Positions 23,277 to 30,193 of a stretch of 35,629 bases of DNA are shown here, piece after piece (position 1 is the stretch's first letter; the number at the start of each line of letters is the position of its first letter). The notes beneath the pieces were generated by a model. The model ran no database searches and had not been told where the DNA came from. It was given only the letters and a program-made list of their open reading frames with translations. The stretch spans positions 1 through 35,629 of the forward strand of contig URSO01000015.1 of NCBI GenBank assembly GCA_900550415.1, in the 5' to 3' direction. This DNA is from an uncultured Collinsella sp. (lineage in GTDB: Bacteria > Actinomycetota > Coriobacteriia > Coriobacteriales > Coriobacteriaceae). A program made the translations under genes and the position numbers.

Positions 23277-23623
23277 CTGCCCCTACAGGTGAGCGATACT
23301 CTACGCCTTGCGGCACCCCGTCGCCCACGGAGGTTAAACGTGCACGTAAGCCGTACTCTGAAAGCCGCGGCTTCCGGCAAGTAGTTTTTACCACGAAAAC
23401 TCGCCTTAGATGCGCGTAGCTCTCAAAATAACACTCGCCGAGCCGTTGCTTAACCGCCGACCTCGCTTGATGCAGAGGGCATTGGGGCAACGATAATGCG
23501 GATGAGTGTCGAGGATTCAAGTGGGCCTCGTGCCGTCCTTTCTGCGTTCATGCGCCCGTCTTCATTGCCTGAACTAAATTCCCCAAATAGAGCGTTATGG
23601 AGCGCATCGCGACGTTGCATGAA
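23277..23623. other. No gene seen (347 bases)
   Basis: Several frames are open for up to 85 codons on the minus strand, but none has a ribosome binding site, a known motif or sensible codon use. It looks like scrambled sequence between the gene fragment on the left and the guaA-like terminator and end sequence on the right. Confidence 0.4.
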
Positions 23624-23657
23624 GAAGCCCCAGATAGCCAATTCTACCTGGGGCTTC
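23624..23657 (-). terminator. Terminator, probably of a displaced guaA gene
   Basis: GAAGCCCCAG (23624-23633) pairs perfectly with CTGGGGCTTC (23648-23657). On the minus strand it follows the guaA-like end at 23703 by about 45 bases, the distance expected for that gene's own terminator. Confidence 0.65.
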
Positions 23658-23702
23658 ATTGCTATTCACTACCTTTTGTGACGTGCCGTATTAGACCCTC
23701 GG

Positions 23703-23720
23703 CTACTCCCACTCGATGGT
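23703..23720 (-). other. Candidate attachment site: copy of a guaA 3' end
   Basis: Read on the minus strand, ACCATCGAGTGGGAGTAG encodes TIEWE-stop, the near-universal C-terminus of GuaA, and the preceding codons read SKIR, with SK also as in GuaA (usually SKPP before the TIEWE end). No further guaA coding lies upstream. Integrases that target the 3' end of guaA are known to restore the gene and leave such a copy at the far end. This implies that the element extends rightwards from here, and that an intact guaA with the same last codons lies beyond the window. Confidence 0.55.
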
Positions 23721-23729
23721 TCTGATTTT

Positions 23730-23949
23730 GCTGCCCCATCATTCTAGTTGCATCCAGTTTTCGCTGCCGTCTCTAATCGAGCGCCGCCAAGTAGCACCAT
23801 GTCGTGTTTCATCGGCTTCGGGGACAAAAGCTAAGATAACTTTAAAAACTTTTTTCAAACTCAGTGGGTTGAGTTTTTGTTTTTGCCCCAAAGGGCGCGG
23901 TGGGCCGCCTTTGGAGGCTCGATAGCGCCGAAAACGCCCGTTTTGAAAC
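23730..23949. other. Non-coding end region of the element, with hairpins
   Basis: No plausible gene. The region contains a plus-strand hairpin AAACTCA-gtggg-t-TGAGTTT followed by TTGTTTTTG at 23857-23885, which looks like an intrinsic terminator, and a second stem CCAAAGG / CCTTTGG at about 23888-23914. AT-rich runs and hairpins next to a putative att site are typical of element ends. Confidence 0.45.
23857..23885 (+). terminator. Hairpin with T-rich tail
   Basis: A 7-bp stem AAACTCA / TGAGTTT with loop GTGGG or similar is followed by TTGTTTTTG. It would stop plus-strand transcription entering from the chromosome side. Runs of T before it mean that it might also act, less well, on the other strand. 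Confidence 0.5.
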
Positions 23950-24222
23950 TCAAGCACCCTTTTGCCTGCTAGCCGCCAGCTGCAATCGTAAGTGAATCAG
24001 CGCGGGTGGCTCGCGCATCATTTGCAAAACCCCAGGTCGCAGGTCTTCGCCATCGGCGGGCAAAGTGAGTAGTCTCGGGCAGCTTGCCCATGAGTTGGCG
24101 AATTGAATGAAAGCCTGCTCGTTCAACGGCCCCTGCATCAGAGAAACCACTTGGAGCAGAAGCCAATCTGGAAGACCGAATGGACGAGCATCGAGATTCC
24201 GAAGCGTACCATCATCACGCAA
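23950..24222 (-). CDS. Hypothetical protein of 90 residues
   Basis: Open frame from TTG at 24222, overlapping the end of the preceding gene by 8 bases. The sequence (RPFGLPDWLLLQVVSLMQGP, then NEQAFIQFANSWASCPRL, LPADGEDLRPGVLQMM) is well composed and could be a small regulatory or membrane-associated protein, but no family is recognised. It has no clear ribosome binding site and could depend on coupling to the upstream gene, which itself carries an amber codon. Last possible gene of the leftward NERD operon. Confidence 0.4.
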   Translation of the reverse strand: MRDDGTLRNLDARPFGLPDWLLLQVVSLMQGPLNEQAFIQFANSWASCPRLLTLPADGEDLRPGVLQMMREPPALIHLRLQLAASRQKGA

Positions 24223-24724
24223 ACCCGATTCCAGCCCATTTCATGAAAGAGTCTTTACCTAGCCTGTCGAAATCCCGTTCCGATCGGTCGGGTGAATAGG
24301 TGTCGGCGTACACGTCGACCTTGGCGGACTCTTTCGAAAGCAGCTCGAGAGCTTCGTCGAGATCACTGGCGAGCTTGCCCCCGTCGATTCCGACCTTGAA
24401 GAGGTGCGTCTCGTCATGCTTTCTGAGCGCCGATTTATCCTGTAGCAGGTAAAACCACTCGCCGTTTACCCGTTCGTAAGGGCGGTCCTCTCGCTCGAGA
24501 ACGACCGGATCTCCCTCTTGAGCCTCGAGAAGCCCCCTACCCTCGATTCCAAACTTCTGCGCGAGCGACTCAAGCTGCTAAAGCAGGTCGTACAGCCCCA
24601 CCGCGGGCAGGAGCTCCGCCCCGTACGCCTTCTCGAGCATCGTCCGCTCGAAGCGGTCGTATGTTTTAATTGCCTCGCCGTAAGTCAGCGTGGTCCCGAT
24701 CGAGGGCATCTCATCCATCTGCAT
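24215..24724 (-). pseudogene. 169-codon gene interrupted by an in-frame amber codon
   Basis: From the ATG at 24724 the frame reads MQMDEMPSIGTTLTYGEAIK to LYDLL, then TAG at 24580-24578, and continues in the same frame for 120 codons: QLESLAQKFGIEGRGLLEAQ and so on through ERVNGEWFYLLQDKSAL, LFKVGIDGGKLASDLDE and FMKWAGIGFA to TGA at 24215. Codon use is the same on both sides of the stop. The stop context TAG CAG suggests a single C-to-T change in a CAG-CAG pair. It may be a fresh pseudogene, a sequencing error, or a suppressed stop. No family recognised; a soluble, acidic protein with some resemblance to effector-type modules (GEWFYLLQ). Second or third gene of the NERD operon. Confidence 0.7.
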
Positions 24725-24743
24725 CGATTCTCCTGTCTGCCGA

Positions 24744-25040
24744 TTAGAGGCTGCTCGCCTCGCCGAGCGCTGGCGTATTCGCCGCAAAGCGCACCCCTCC
24801 AAAGGTGAGCTCGACGGGGTGTCCAGATTTGACCAAGTCGCAAAGGGCGTATATTCCATATCCCGCCACCCCGGCAATGGAAACGACGAGGCATCCGAGA
24901 AGGCCAGCCTGAGGCTCGGTGATGCCGTTCGTCGCATCGACAAGGGATTTGAGCATGCCCTGGCAATTAATGGCCTTCTCGTTCACGGCATCAATCGTCA
25001 CGTCGCTTATTGCAATGGATCCCATCGTGTTTTCGGTCAT
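24744..25040 (-). CDS. Small membrane protein of the NERD operon
   Basis: Protein of 98 residues with one clear hydrophobic helix (about residues 47-68, LLGCLVVSIAGVAGYGIYALC) between two polar parts. AGGAG lies five bases before the ATG at 25040. The N-terminal part (ENTMGSIAISDVTIDAVNEKAINCQ) is polar and has no known motif. It sits between the NERD gene and the amber-interrupted gene with short gaps, so it is very probably cotranscribed. Family not recognised. Confidence 0.65.
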   Translation of the reverse strand: MTENTMGSIAISDVTIDAVNEKAINCQGMLKSLVDATNGITEPQAGLLGCLVVSIAGVAGYGIYALCDLVKSGHPVELTFGGVRFAANTPALGEASSL

Positions 25041-25094
25041 CCTTACTCCTTTTTGTAGTCAATCTGTGCTTTCCGCATCCAACAGCCAGGCTCC

Positions 25095-26072
25095 TTATCC
25101 TTTCTTTGCATGCAGGAATAGCCCACCCGCGCCTATTGCCAAACCAGAGATGACAGCCGCCACGGCGGGTACCCAGCTGGGCAATTGTGAATGTCGAGCA
25201 TGGTTATCGAGTGTTGTTGAAGAATCAACTTCGTTGTGGCCAGCAGCTATTGATTTAGCAGCGTTCTTTGCAGTCTTGGCCTCGACCAGATCGAGGAAAT
25301 CCTCGAGCTCGCTTTTTACACGGTTTTCGTCAAGCGGCATTGGAAACTCTGCCGCCGTCTTTCGTGCGAGGAGGACGGACTTGATGCGAACCATGTCCTC
25401 CCAAGACAGCTTCTCGTCGCATCGGTTTGCGTCTTCGATGCTGTAGACAATCTGACCGCAACGCATCACGGGGACTCGATGGAAGAAATCGGTAACACTT
25501 GCCTCGTTATTCACGAAAAGAAGCATGCCATGCACGTCCTCTTCGCTCATGCGGCCGTCAGAAGAGAATTGAATCGCATCCCAAAGGGCATGCATCTTCT
25601 CACGCATTCGCTCACCGACGTTGTAGGAGCGAGGACCGCAGCGCAGGATTCCCCCATCGTCTATCACGACATCGTTTCGATAGTTCTTTACCTCGATCAC
25701 GTATACGCCCGAACGGGCGATTAGAACTTGATCGTATTCCTCGAACGAGCCTCCATTCGGAAGCGCGATGTTGGAAAGCAGCAGGCTATCGCCGCGAAGA
25801 CATTTGAGACTCTTTGCGGCGAGAAGCTCGCCGCGCTTCCCGTTGATCAGCCCGCCTATGGTCGAACTGAGCTTCTCTAGATCCCGAATGAGGGCGGCGT
25901 AGGTGTCCTCCCCCTCCAACCCAAGGTCGTGGGCCTTGCTTCGCAGGTGGTCGATAAGGTCGTAGGTACGCAGGCTCTCGCTGTACGAGGTTTCGAAAAC
26001 TCGCTCCAGAAGCAGCCCCTCAAGACTCTTGAGCCGATCGAGAATCTCCGCGTTGGTATAGGTCTTACTCAT
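25095..26072 (-). CDS. NERD-domain protein with C-terminal membrane anchor
   Basis: Protein of 325 residues. A helical N-terminus (1-72) precedes the nuclease-related NERD domain: GKRGE (78-82), EYDQVLI (112-118), SGVYVIEVKN (121-130), that is, the E..D..ExK pattern of the PD-(D/E)XK fold. A helical middle (DENRVKSELEDFLDLVEA) and a terminal hydrophobic helix with a basic end (about 302-325, PAVAAVISGLAIGAGGLFLHAKKG) follow, so it is membrane-anchored with the nuclease-like domain facing the cytoplasm. AAGGAG lies eight bases before the ATG. First gene of a leftward operon and divergent from an XRE-type regulator. NERD proteins are frequent in mobile islands and some are parts of defence systems; no experiment fixes the role here. 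Confidence 0.85.
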   Translation of the reverse strand: MSKTYTNAEILDRLKSLEGLLLERVFETSYSESLRTYDLIDHLRSKAHDLGLEGEDTYAALIRDLEKLSSTIGGLINGKRGELLAAKSLKCLRGDSLLLSNIALPNGGSFEEYDQVLIARSGVYVIEVKNYRNDVVIDDGGILRCGPRSYNVGERMREKMHALWDAIQFSSDGRMSEEDVHGMLLFVNNEASVTDFFHRVPVMRCGQIVYSIEDANRCDEKLSWEDMVRIKSVLLARKTAAEFPMPLDENRVKSELEDFLDLVEAKTAKNAAKSIAAGHNEVDSSTTLDNHARHSQLPSWVPAVAAVISGLAIGAGGLFLHAKKG

Positions 26073-26144
26073 CTAGCACTCCTTGTCTACTTGCTCTCTG
26101 CCTGTTAGTATGCCTCGATGAAAAGCAGAATGGTAGAATCGATT

Positions 26145-26162
26145 AACGGTAATAACTGTAAA
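26145..26162. promoter_or_regulatory. Tandem 9-bp repeat between NERD operon and XRE gene
   Basis: AACGGTAAT (26145-26153) and AACTGTAAA (26154-26162) are adjacent direct repeats matching at seven of nine positions, in the AT-rich divergent gap. This would suit binding by the XRE-type protein encoded at 26200. No convincing -35/-10 pair could be fixed on either strand. Confidence 0.35.
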
Positions 26163-26199
26163 TTGAATCATGTAATAGTCACTTAGGAGGATATTGAAG

Positions 26200-27063
26200 A
26201 TGAGCGGTCCAAAGGCAGAACTTCTGCAGCAAAACGAAGTCGTGAAGTCAAGACTTAAATCGTGGCGAGACAATCTCCTTGGGCTCATGAGGGAGCGGAG
26301 CCTAACGCAGAATGGTCTCGCGGAGCTGATAAACAATCGGTTCTATGGCGAGAGCGATCAGTTTACGCAGAAGAACGTCAGCGCGTGGGTCAATGCTGGT
26401 CTTCCGGACAGGAAGGGCCATGTGCGGCCTTTTCCCAAATTCGAAATCATGCTTCAAATCGCCGCGGTGCTCGAGGTCGATCTCGGCTATCTCATAGGCG
26501 ATATCGAATGCAAGACCTACAAGGCGCAGGATGCCCATGAGTACACGGGGATAGAGGAATCCGCCCTCGAGGAAGTTCGCAAAATCACGCATTTCGAACG
26601 CAAGTACCACCTCGGAGAAAGCCGGGGCTCGAACAGCGCAATGATAAGCGAAATCCTAAAATCGCCCATCCTCCCAGAGCTTCTAGACGAGATGGCGAGC
26701 TTGGCTCAGCTTAATGACAAGAGAGACGATATAACGGAGGCCGTCGTTGCAGAATACGGGGAGGAACTCGTCAACAGGGCCCTTAGGTATTGCGACGACT
26801 TTGTCGCACCCGGACCCGACGCGCCCGAGGAAGAGCTCCATGAGGTAGAAGCGATCAACGAGGCCGTTTTCGAGTCGGCCGGGGTATCGCCTGAGGAGCG
26901 GCCGCGATTCATGGAGGCGGTGAAGGCGATTAGCAAGGCCATCGACGACTGCTACGACGAGGAAAACCGCCTGGTTCGAGACGAAAGCGCAAGTCGCTAT
27001 ATGGTTCAGAAAAGGTTCGGGGAAATCGTCGAGTTGATTGCGCCCTCGCGTTTTACAAAATAG
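26200..27063 (+). CDS. XRE-type regulator with long C-terminal domain
   Basis: Protein of 287 residues. The helix-turn-helix is at about residues 20-90 (NLLGLMRERSLTQNGLAELINNRFYG, FTQKNVSAWVNAGLPD, KFEIMLQIAAVLEVDLGYLIGDI); the unusual insertion between helices is as in phage-type XRE proteins. The C-terminal 180 residues are acidic and helical with no known motif. AGGAGG lies nine bases before the ATG at 26200; TTG at 26194 is too close to it. Divergent from the NERD operon and upstream of the HTH/replication genes, so it could be the element's immunity-type repressor. Confidence 0.82.
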   Translation: MSGPKAELLQQNEVVKSRLKSWRDNLLGLMRERSLTQNGLAELINNRFYGESDQFTQKNVSAWVNAGLPDRKGHVRPFPKFEIMLQIAAVLEVDLGYLIGDIECKTYKAQDAHEYTGIEESALEEVRKITHFERKYHLGESRGSNSAMISEILKSPILPELLDEMASLAQLNDKRDDITEAVVAEYGEELVNRALRYCDDFVAPGPDAPEEELHEVEAINEAVFESAGVSPEERPRFMEAVKAISKAIDDCYDEENRLVRDESASRYMVQKRFGEIVELIAPSRFTK

Positions 27064-27345
27064 AGCACAGGGCCCTTTAGCTTGAATTATTGCTTTTAGA
27101 GCCCCGCCACTCGTACATCCCAGCTTACCCAGACAGCCCTCCCACAATGTCCGTATCCCAACGGATGGGTACCATTTATCCGTGTGCACCTGGGACAACG
27201 GGCTGAAAAACCTGAGCAAGGTCGCTCGCAGAACACGCAACAGCAAACACGACAGAAGAGGCGAACGACAGATGCCGGACCCCGGACGACAGCACCGCGG
27301 AAGACGAGCATTCCGACCACAACCGAACAACTCCAGCTACTAAGC
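27064..27345. other. Mostly non-coding stretch after the XRE gene
   Basis: No supported gene. One plus-strand frame is open from GTG at 27182 to TAA at 27341 (53 codons, containing TWDNGLKNLSKVARRTRN and ending FRPQPNNSSY) and stops just before the terminator, so a small basic protein or the tail of a decayed one is possible. There is no ribosome binding site. The rest has no recognisable feature. Confidence 0.35.
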
Positions 27346-27375
27346 AGGCGCCCGCATGGGCGCCTTTTACTTTTC
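27346..27375 (+). terminator. Intrinsic terminator
   Basis: AGGCGCCC-gcat-GGGCGCCT with a TTTACTTTTC tail: a textbook rho-independent terminator for plus-strand transcripts from the XRE gene or the small frame before it. Confidence 0.85.
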
Positions 27376-27420
27376 AGAGACTTAGCTGAGGGCTAAGAAG
27401 CGCGGCTCATGGCCGTTTCA

Positions 27421-27490
27421 TGGAGGCCCGACCGGCTCGACCCACCTCGACCCATCTCCGCTCCCGTCGAGCGCGCCAACCGCAATCAGA
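27421..27490 (+). repeat. Upstream repeat element, copy 1 (CTCGACCCA repeats)
   Basis: Contains CTCGACCCA at 27436-27444 and 27446-27454, period 10 bp, within a longer block (TGGAGGC, GGCTCGACCCA, CTCGACCCATC, CCGCAATC) that recurs at 29415-29486. It lies about 110 bases upstream of the first HTH gene. Repeats one helical turn apart suggest a cooperative binding site or an oriT-like element. Confidence 0.6.
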
Positions 27491-27564
27491 CGGTTCAATC
27501 GTCGCGCAGACGAAAACGCACGCGGGACCGCGCGAGCGCATCGCGCGGAATGATTGGAGGGACC

Positions 27565-27783
27565 ATGGCGAACACGACAAAATGCGCCGCGCCCGAGGGC
27601 AACCGGGGCCGCGACGAACGGATGACGGTGTTAGAGATGCAGGAGTACATGGGAGCAAGCCGGAGCAAGGCGTACGACCTCATCTGGTCGGGAGAGATCG
27701 ACTCGTACAGGCTCAGAAGCAAGCTCCTGGTGTCAAGGGCGTCAGTGGACGCCTACATCGAGTCGAGGAGCGGGAGGAAATGA
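27565..27783 (+). CDS. Excisionase-like HTH protein 1
   Basis: Protein of 72 residues with a MerR/Xis-type helix-turn-helix: MTVLEMQEYMGASRSKAYDLIWSG, EIDSYRLRSKLLVSRASVDAYIES. The length and the wing pattern are those of excisionases and small activators on ICEs and phages. The ATG at 27565 has GGAGGG upstream; the open frame extends left but through the repeat element, so it is not coding there. Role in excision or in starting transcription of the element is inferred. Confidence 0.8.
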   Translation: MANTTKCAAPEGNRGRDERMTVLEMQEYMGASRSKAYDLIWSGEIDSYRLRSKLLVSRASVDAYIESRSGRK

Positions 27784-27861
27784 CGGCGGCGACCGCCCCG
27801 GGAGCCGCCCGCGGCCGGGCACGCGAGGGAGCCTCGAGACGAAAGGAGCTCGAGGACGACC

Positions 27862-28110
27862 ATGACCAAGAGCATTAGCAGGAGCCAGGTGAGGCTCATC
27901 GCATCGACCAACGCGATATTCGGCGCCGACGAGGCGTGCGCGATGCTGCGCATCAGCCGCGACGCCATGTACCGGCTCGCCAAGGACCCCGACGACCCGT
28001 TCCCGATCCGCTACATCGGCGGCAAGACGCGCGACGGCATCGTGCTGCACGACGAGCTCGTCGCATGGGTCGAGCGGAACAGCATCGTCGGCTCGCCCAG
28101 AAGGGGCTAG
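27862..28110 (+). CDS. Excisionase-like HTH protein 2
   Basis: Protein of 82 residues, another small HTH of the AlpA/Xis type: FGADEACAMLRISRDAMYRLAKDPDD, PIRYIGGKTRDGIVLHDELVAWVERN. It differs clearly from protein 1. It lies 78 bases after protein 1 and six bases before the initiator-like gene on the same strand, so the three are likely one unit. AAAGGAG is 17 bases upstream and GAGGA is nearer. Confidence 0.78.
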   Translation: MTKSISRSQVRLIASTNAIFGADEACAMLRISRDAMYRLAKDPDDPFPIRYIGGKTRDGIVLHDELVAWVERNSIVGSPRRG

Positions 28111-28115
28111 CGCCG

Positions 28116-28598
28116 ATGGCGGCCACAGGCCCGAAGGGGCGCGACGGCCCCTCCCCGCGCGAGTTCACGACGGTACGGCACTTCATGATGGCGGACCTGG
28201 GCCTCTCCGGCCTTCCCCTGCTCGTCTACGCGCGAATCTTCGGCTTCTGCGACGCCGGGTGCGGCTACTTCGAGAGCAAGGGCGGTCTGGCCCGATTCCT
28301 CAACGTGCAGGAGCGCAGCGTCCACCGCGCCATCCGCGACCTGCTCGACCGGGGCCTCATCGAAGAGTGCGGCATGCACGCCCCGGCACGCGGGCACGCC
28401 ACCAAGCGGTACCGCATCGTGCGCGAGAGGCTGCCGCCCGGAGCGCTGGCAACCCCTGACGATTCGTCAGGGTTTCCGGCGCGAAAGGGTGACGAACCGT
28501 CAGGGTTCGCAGCCCGAACCCCTGACGAGATAACAGGGAAACCCCTGACGATATGCCACCCAATAAGCAAAAGGGACAACAAGGACTTCAGAAGATAA
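28116..28598 (+). CDS. Winged-helix replication-initiator-like protein
   Basis: Protein of 160 residues. REFTTVRHFMMADLGLSGLPLLVYARIFGF and YFESKGGLARFLNVQERSVHRAIRDLLDRGLIEE form the winged-helix pattern found at the start of many plasmid and phage replication proteins. The second half is disordered (from TPDDSSGF on) and its DNA carries the repeats at 28451-28551. It is directly followed by a DnaC-type loader, the same order as phage initiator-loader pairs. The ATG at 28116 overlaps no gene but follows the HTH stop by five bases. Whether it starts replication of the element or only regulates it is inferred. Confidence 0.65.
   Translation: MAATGPKGRDGPSPREFTTVRHFMMADLGLSGLPLLVYARIFGFCDAGCGYFESKGGLARFLNVQERSVHRAIRDLLDRGLIEECGMHAPARGHATKRYRIVRERLPPGALATPDDSSGFPARKGDEPSGFAARTPDEITGKPLTICHPISKRDNKDFRR
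28451..28551. repeat. Iteron-like repeats inside the initiator gene
   Basis: AACCCCTGACGA occurs at 28451-28462, 28517-28528 and 28540-28551. The inverse form TCGTCAGGGTT occurs at 28464-28474 and CCGTCAGGGTT at 28497-28507. That is five copies in 101 bases, the first two forming an almost perfect palindrome. Clustered short repeats within an initiator coding sequence, upstream of a helicase loader gene, are the arrangement of the lambda origin inside gene O. Confidence 0.6.
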
Positions 28599-28612
28599 GG
28601 AAGGGGCGCCCG

Positions 28613-29401
28613 ATGGACCGAGCGGGACTCATCACCCTGGAGCAGGCCCGGGCGGCCGGGCTCTCCTTCGACGAACCGGAGCCGAGGGCGTGCCCGCACT
28701 GCGGCGCCGCCCTCGAACCACTCGGCGCGGTGCTGGCGGGCAGGGTCGCCTGGGTCTCCGCCGCCCCCTGCCCGTGCGAGGGCGCATCCGGCGAGCGGGA
28801 GGCCGAGGCGCGAAGGCGCGCGGCGCTCGCCGCCAAGGAGGAGGCCGCCCGCCGGGAGAAGGCGCTCTCGCGCGCGGGCATCCCCAGGCGCTACTGGGCC
28901 GCCGAGGCCGACCGCCCCGAGTTCGCCGAGTACATCGCCTCGTTCGCGGGCAACGGGGGCGCCGGGCTCTACATACACGGGGGCGTCGGCGCCGGCAAGA
29001 CGCACGCCGCCTCCGCCATGGCCAGGCTGTTCGCCGAAGCCGGCTACGACGTCGCCTTCACGACGGCCAAGGGCATGCTCGAGCGCGTGAAGGCCACGTT
29101 CGACGAGGGCGGCACCGAGGCCGCCGTCGCGCGGTACGCAAAGTGCGACGTCCTCGTGCTCGACGACCTCGGCAAGGAGGACGCGACGGAATGGTCCGTC
29201 GGCACCGTGTTCAGCGTGCTCGACGCGCGCTACGAGGACATGCGCCCGACCATCGTCACGTCGAACTACGCGCCGGGCGCGCTGGCGGACAGGCTCGCGA
29301 GGCGCGGCGAGCGCGTAACGGCAGAGGCGATCGCGAGCAGGATCTCCCAGACCTGCAGGCCCGTCTACCTGGGCGGAAGGGACAGGCGCCGGCTCTGCTA
29401 G
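28613..29401 (+). CDS. DnaC/IstB-type helicase loader ATPase
   Basis: Protein of 262 residues. N-terminal zinc-knuckle-like cysteines (CPHCGAAL and PCPCEG), a basic coiled region, then an AAA+ core: Walker A GVGAGKT (124-130), Walker B VLVLDDLGKE (about 181-190), and a sensor region IVTSNYAPGALADRLARRG with arginine-finger candidates RI and R at ASRISQTCRPVYLGGRDRR. It would load the replicative helicase onto the element's origin. AAGGAAGGGG precedes the ATG, which is chosen over the upstream ATG at 28553 because that one lies within the previous gene. Confidence 0.88.
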   Translation: MDRAGLITLEQARAAGLSFDEPEPRACPHCGAALEPLGAVLAGRVAWVSAAPCPCEGASGEREAEARRRAALAAKEEAARREKALSRAGIPRRYWAAEADRPEFAEYIASFAGNGGAGLYIHGGVGAGKTHAASAMARLFAEAGYDVAFTTAKGMLERVKATFDEGGTEAAVARYAKCDVLVLDDLGKEDATEWSVGTVFSVLDARYEDMRPTIVTSNYAPGALADRLARRGERVTAEAIASRISQTCRPVYLGGRDRRRLC

Positions 29402-29414
29402 CTTGTGCGCTTCC

Positions 29415-29486
29415 CGTGGAGGCGCGGGCGGCTCGACCCAGCTCGACCCATCGCGGGCGGCCTCGGCCGCCGCCGCAATCGAAATC
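29415..29486 (+). repeat. Upstream repeat element, copy 2 (CTCGACCCA repeats)
   Basis: CTCGACCCA at 29432-29440 and 29442-29450, again with a 10-bp period, and with the same flanks as copy 1 (TGGAGGCGCGGGCGG before, CGCCGCAATCGAAATCG after). It starts just after the DnaC gene stop and lies about 120 bases upstream of the next gene. Copies 1 and 2 therefore mark the upstream regions of two consecutive units. Confidence 0.6.
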
Positions 29487-29602
29487 GCTATACACGTCTT
29501 GGGCGGCGCCGACGCGCCAACACGCACGCCTGCTCCGACTCGCACCGTGCCCCCATCGCGAGGACGCCGCCCGCCAAGCAACAAACGAAAGGCGGAGGGC
29601 CC

Positions 29603-30136
29603 ATGGACGGCTTCGAGAGGATAACCGGCCGCGAGCACGACGGGCTCGTGGAAAAGTGCCAGGAGAACGGCTGGCTCAAGGTCGGCGGCTTCGACTGGCA
29701 GGACGACCCGTTCCTCGAGGAGTACCCCTACGAGTTCTCTCGCACGGACAGCGTCGACAGGCTCCGCGAGGCGCTGGGCTCGGGCAACTGGGCCATACGC
29801 CAGGGGTTCTGCTACCGCGACCTCGCGTTCATCCAGCAGGTGGACGGCGGCGACGAGTGGTGGACGCTCAAGCGCGACGGCGACGCGTGGACCGGCTTCG
29901 AGAGCTGGAGCTTCGGCGCCATCGCCCAGGAGCCCGAGCGGTTCGAGCAAGCCATGCGCGACATGTGCGAGGCGACGCCGGAGCAATGCCGCAGCGGCGA
30001 GTGGGCCCATCTGCACGAGAAGGCGCCCGAGCCGCTGGCGCAGCGCGCCGCGTCCGCCCGCGAGGCGAGCCGCGCGCACGCCGGGCAGGAAGCCCGCGCC
30101 CCAATGGCGCGCGAGAGGGCCGTCGGGGCCGAATAG
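29603..30136 (+). CDS. Conserved-looking ICE protein of unknown function
   Basis: Protein of 177 residues, ATG at 29603 with GGAGGG upstream. It is rich in Trp, Phe and acidic residues (VGGFDWQDDPFLEEYPYEF, LGSGNWAIRQGFCYRDLAF, DEWWTLKRDGDAWTGFESWSFG), with an Arg/Ala-rich helical tail (LAQRAASAREASRAH). No motif is recognised, but its position at the start of the transfer operon and its composition suggest an element-specific protein such as an anti-restriction or regulatory factor. A terminator follows at 30145. Confidence 0.7.
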   Translation: MDGFERITGREHDGLVEKCQENGWLKVGGFDWQDDPFLEEYPYEFSRTDSVDRLREALGSGNWAIRQGFCYRDLAFIQQVDGGDEWWTLKRDGDAWTGFESWSFGAIAQEPERFEQAMRDMCEATPEQCRSGEWAHLHEKAPEPLAQRAASAREASRAHAGQEARAPMARERAVGAE

Positions 30137-30144
30137 GGACGACC

Positions 30145-30167
30145 GGGGCGCGAAGGCGCCCCTTTTT
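30145..30167 (+). terminator. Intrinsic terminator before the transfer genes
   Basis: GGGGCGC-gaag-GCGCCCC followed by TTTTT, eight bases after the stop at 30136. It should limit read-through from the unknown gene into pcfB, so the transfer genes may have their own promoter or depend on antitermination. Confidence 0.85.
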
Positions 30168-30193
30168 CATCTCGACTGGAAGGGAGGCACGGG

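Noticed and set aside
23266..23520. Minus-strand frame of 84 codons as a gene
   Set aside because: No ribosome binding site, no motif, irregular composition; it lies in apparently scrambled sequence.
28265..30079. Minus-strand open frame of 604 codons opposite the replication genes
   Set aside because: It is the mirror of GC-rich coding on the plus strand, crosses three plus-strand genes with good motifs, and its protein is Arg/Ala/Gly-rich without any domain.
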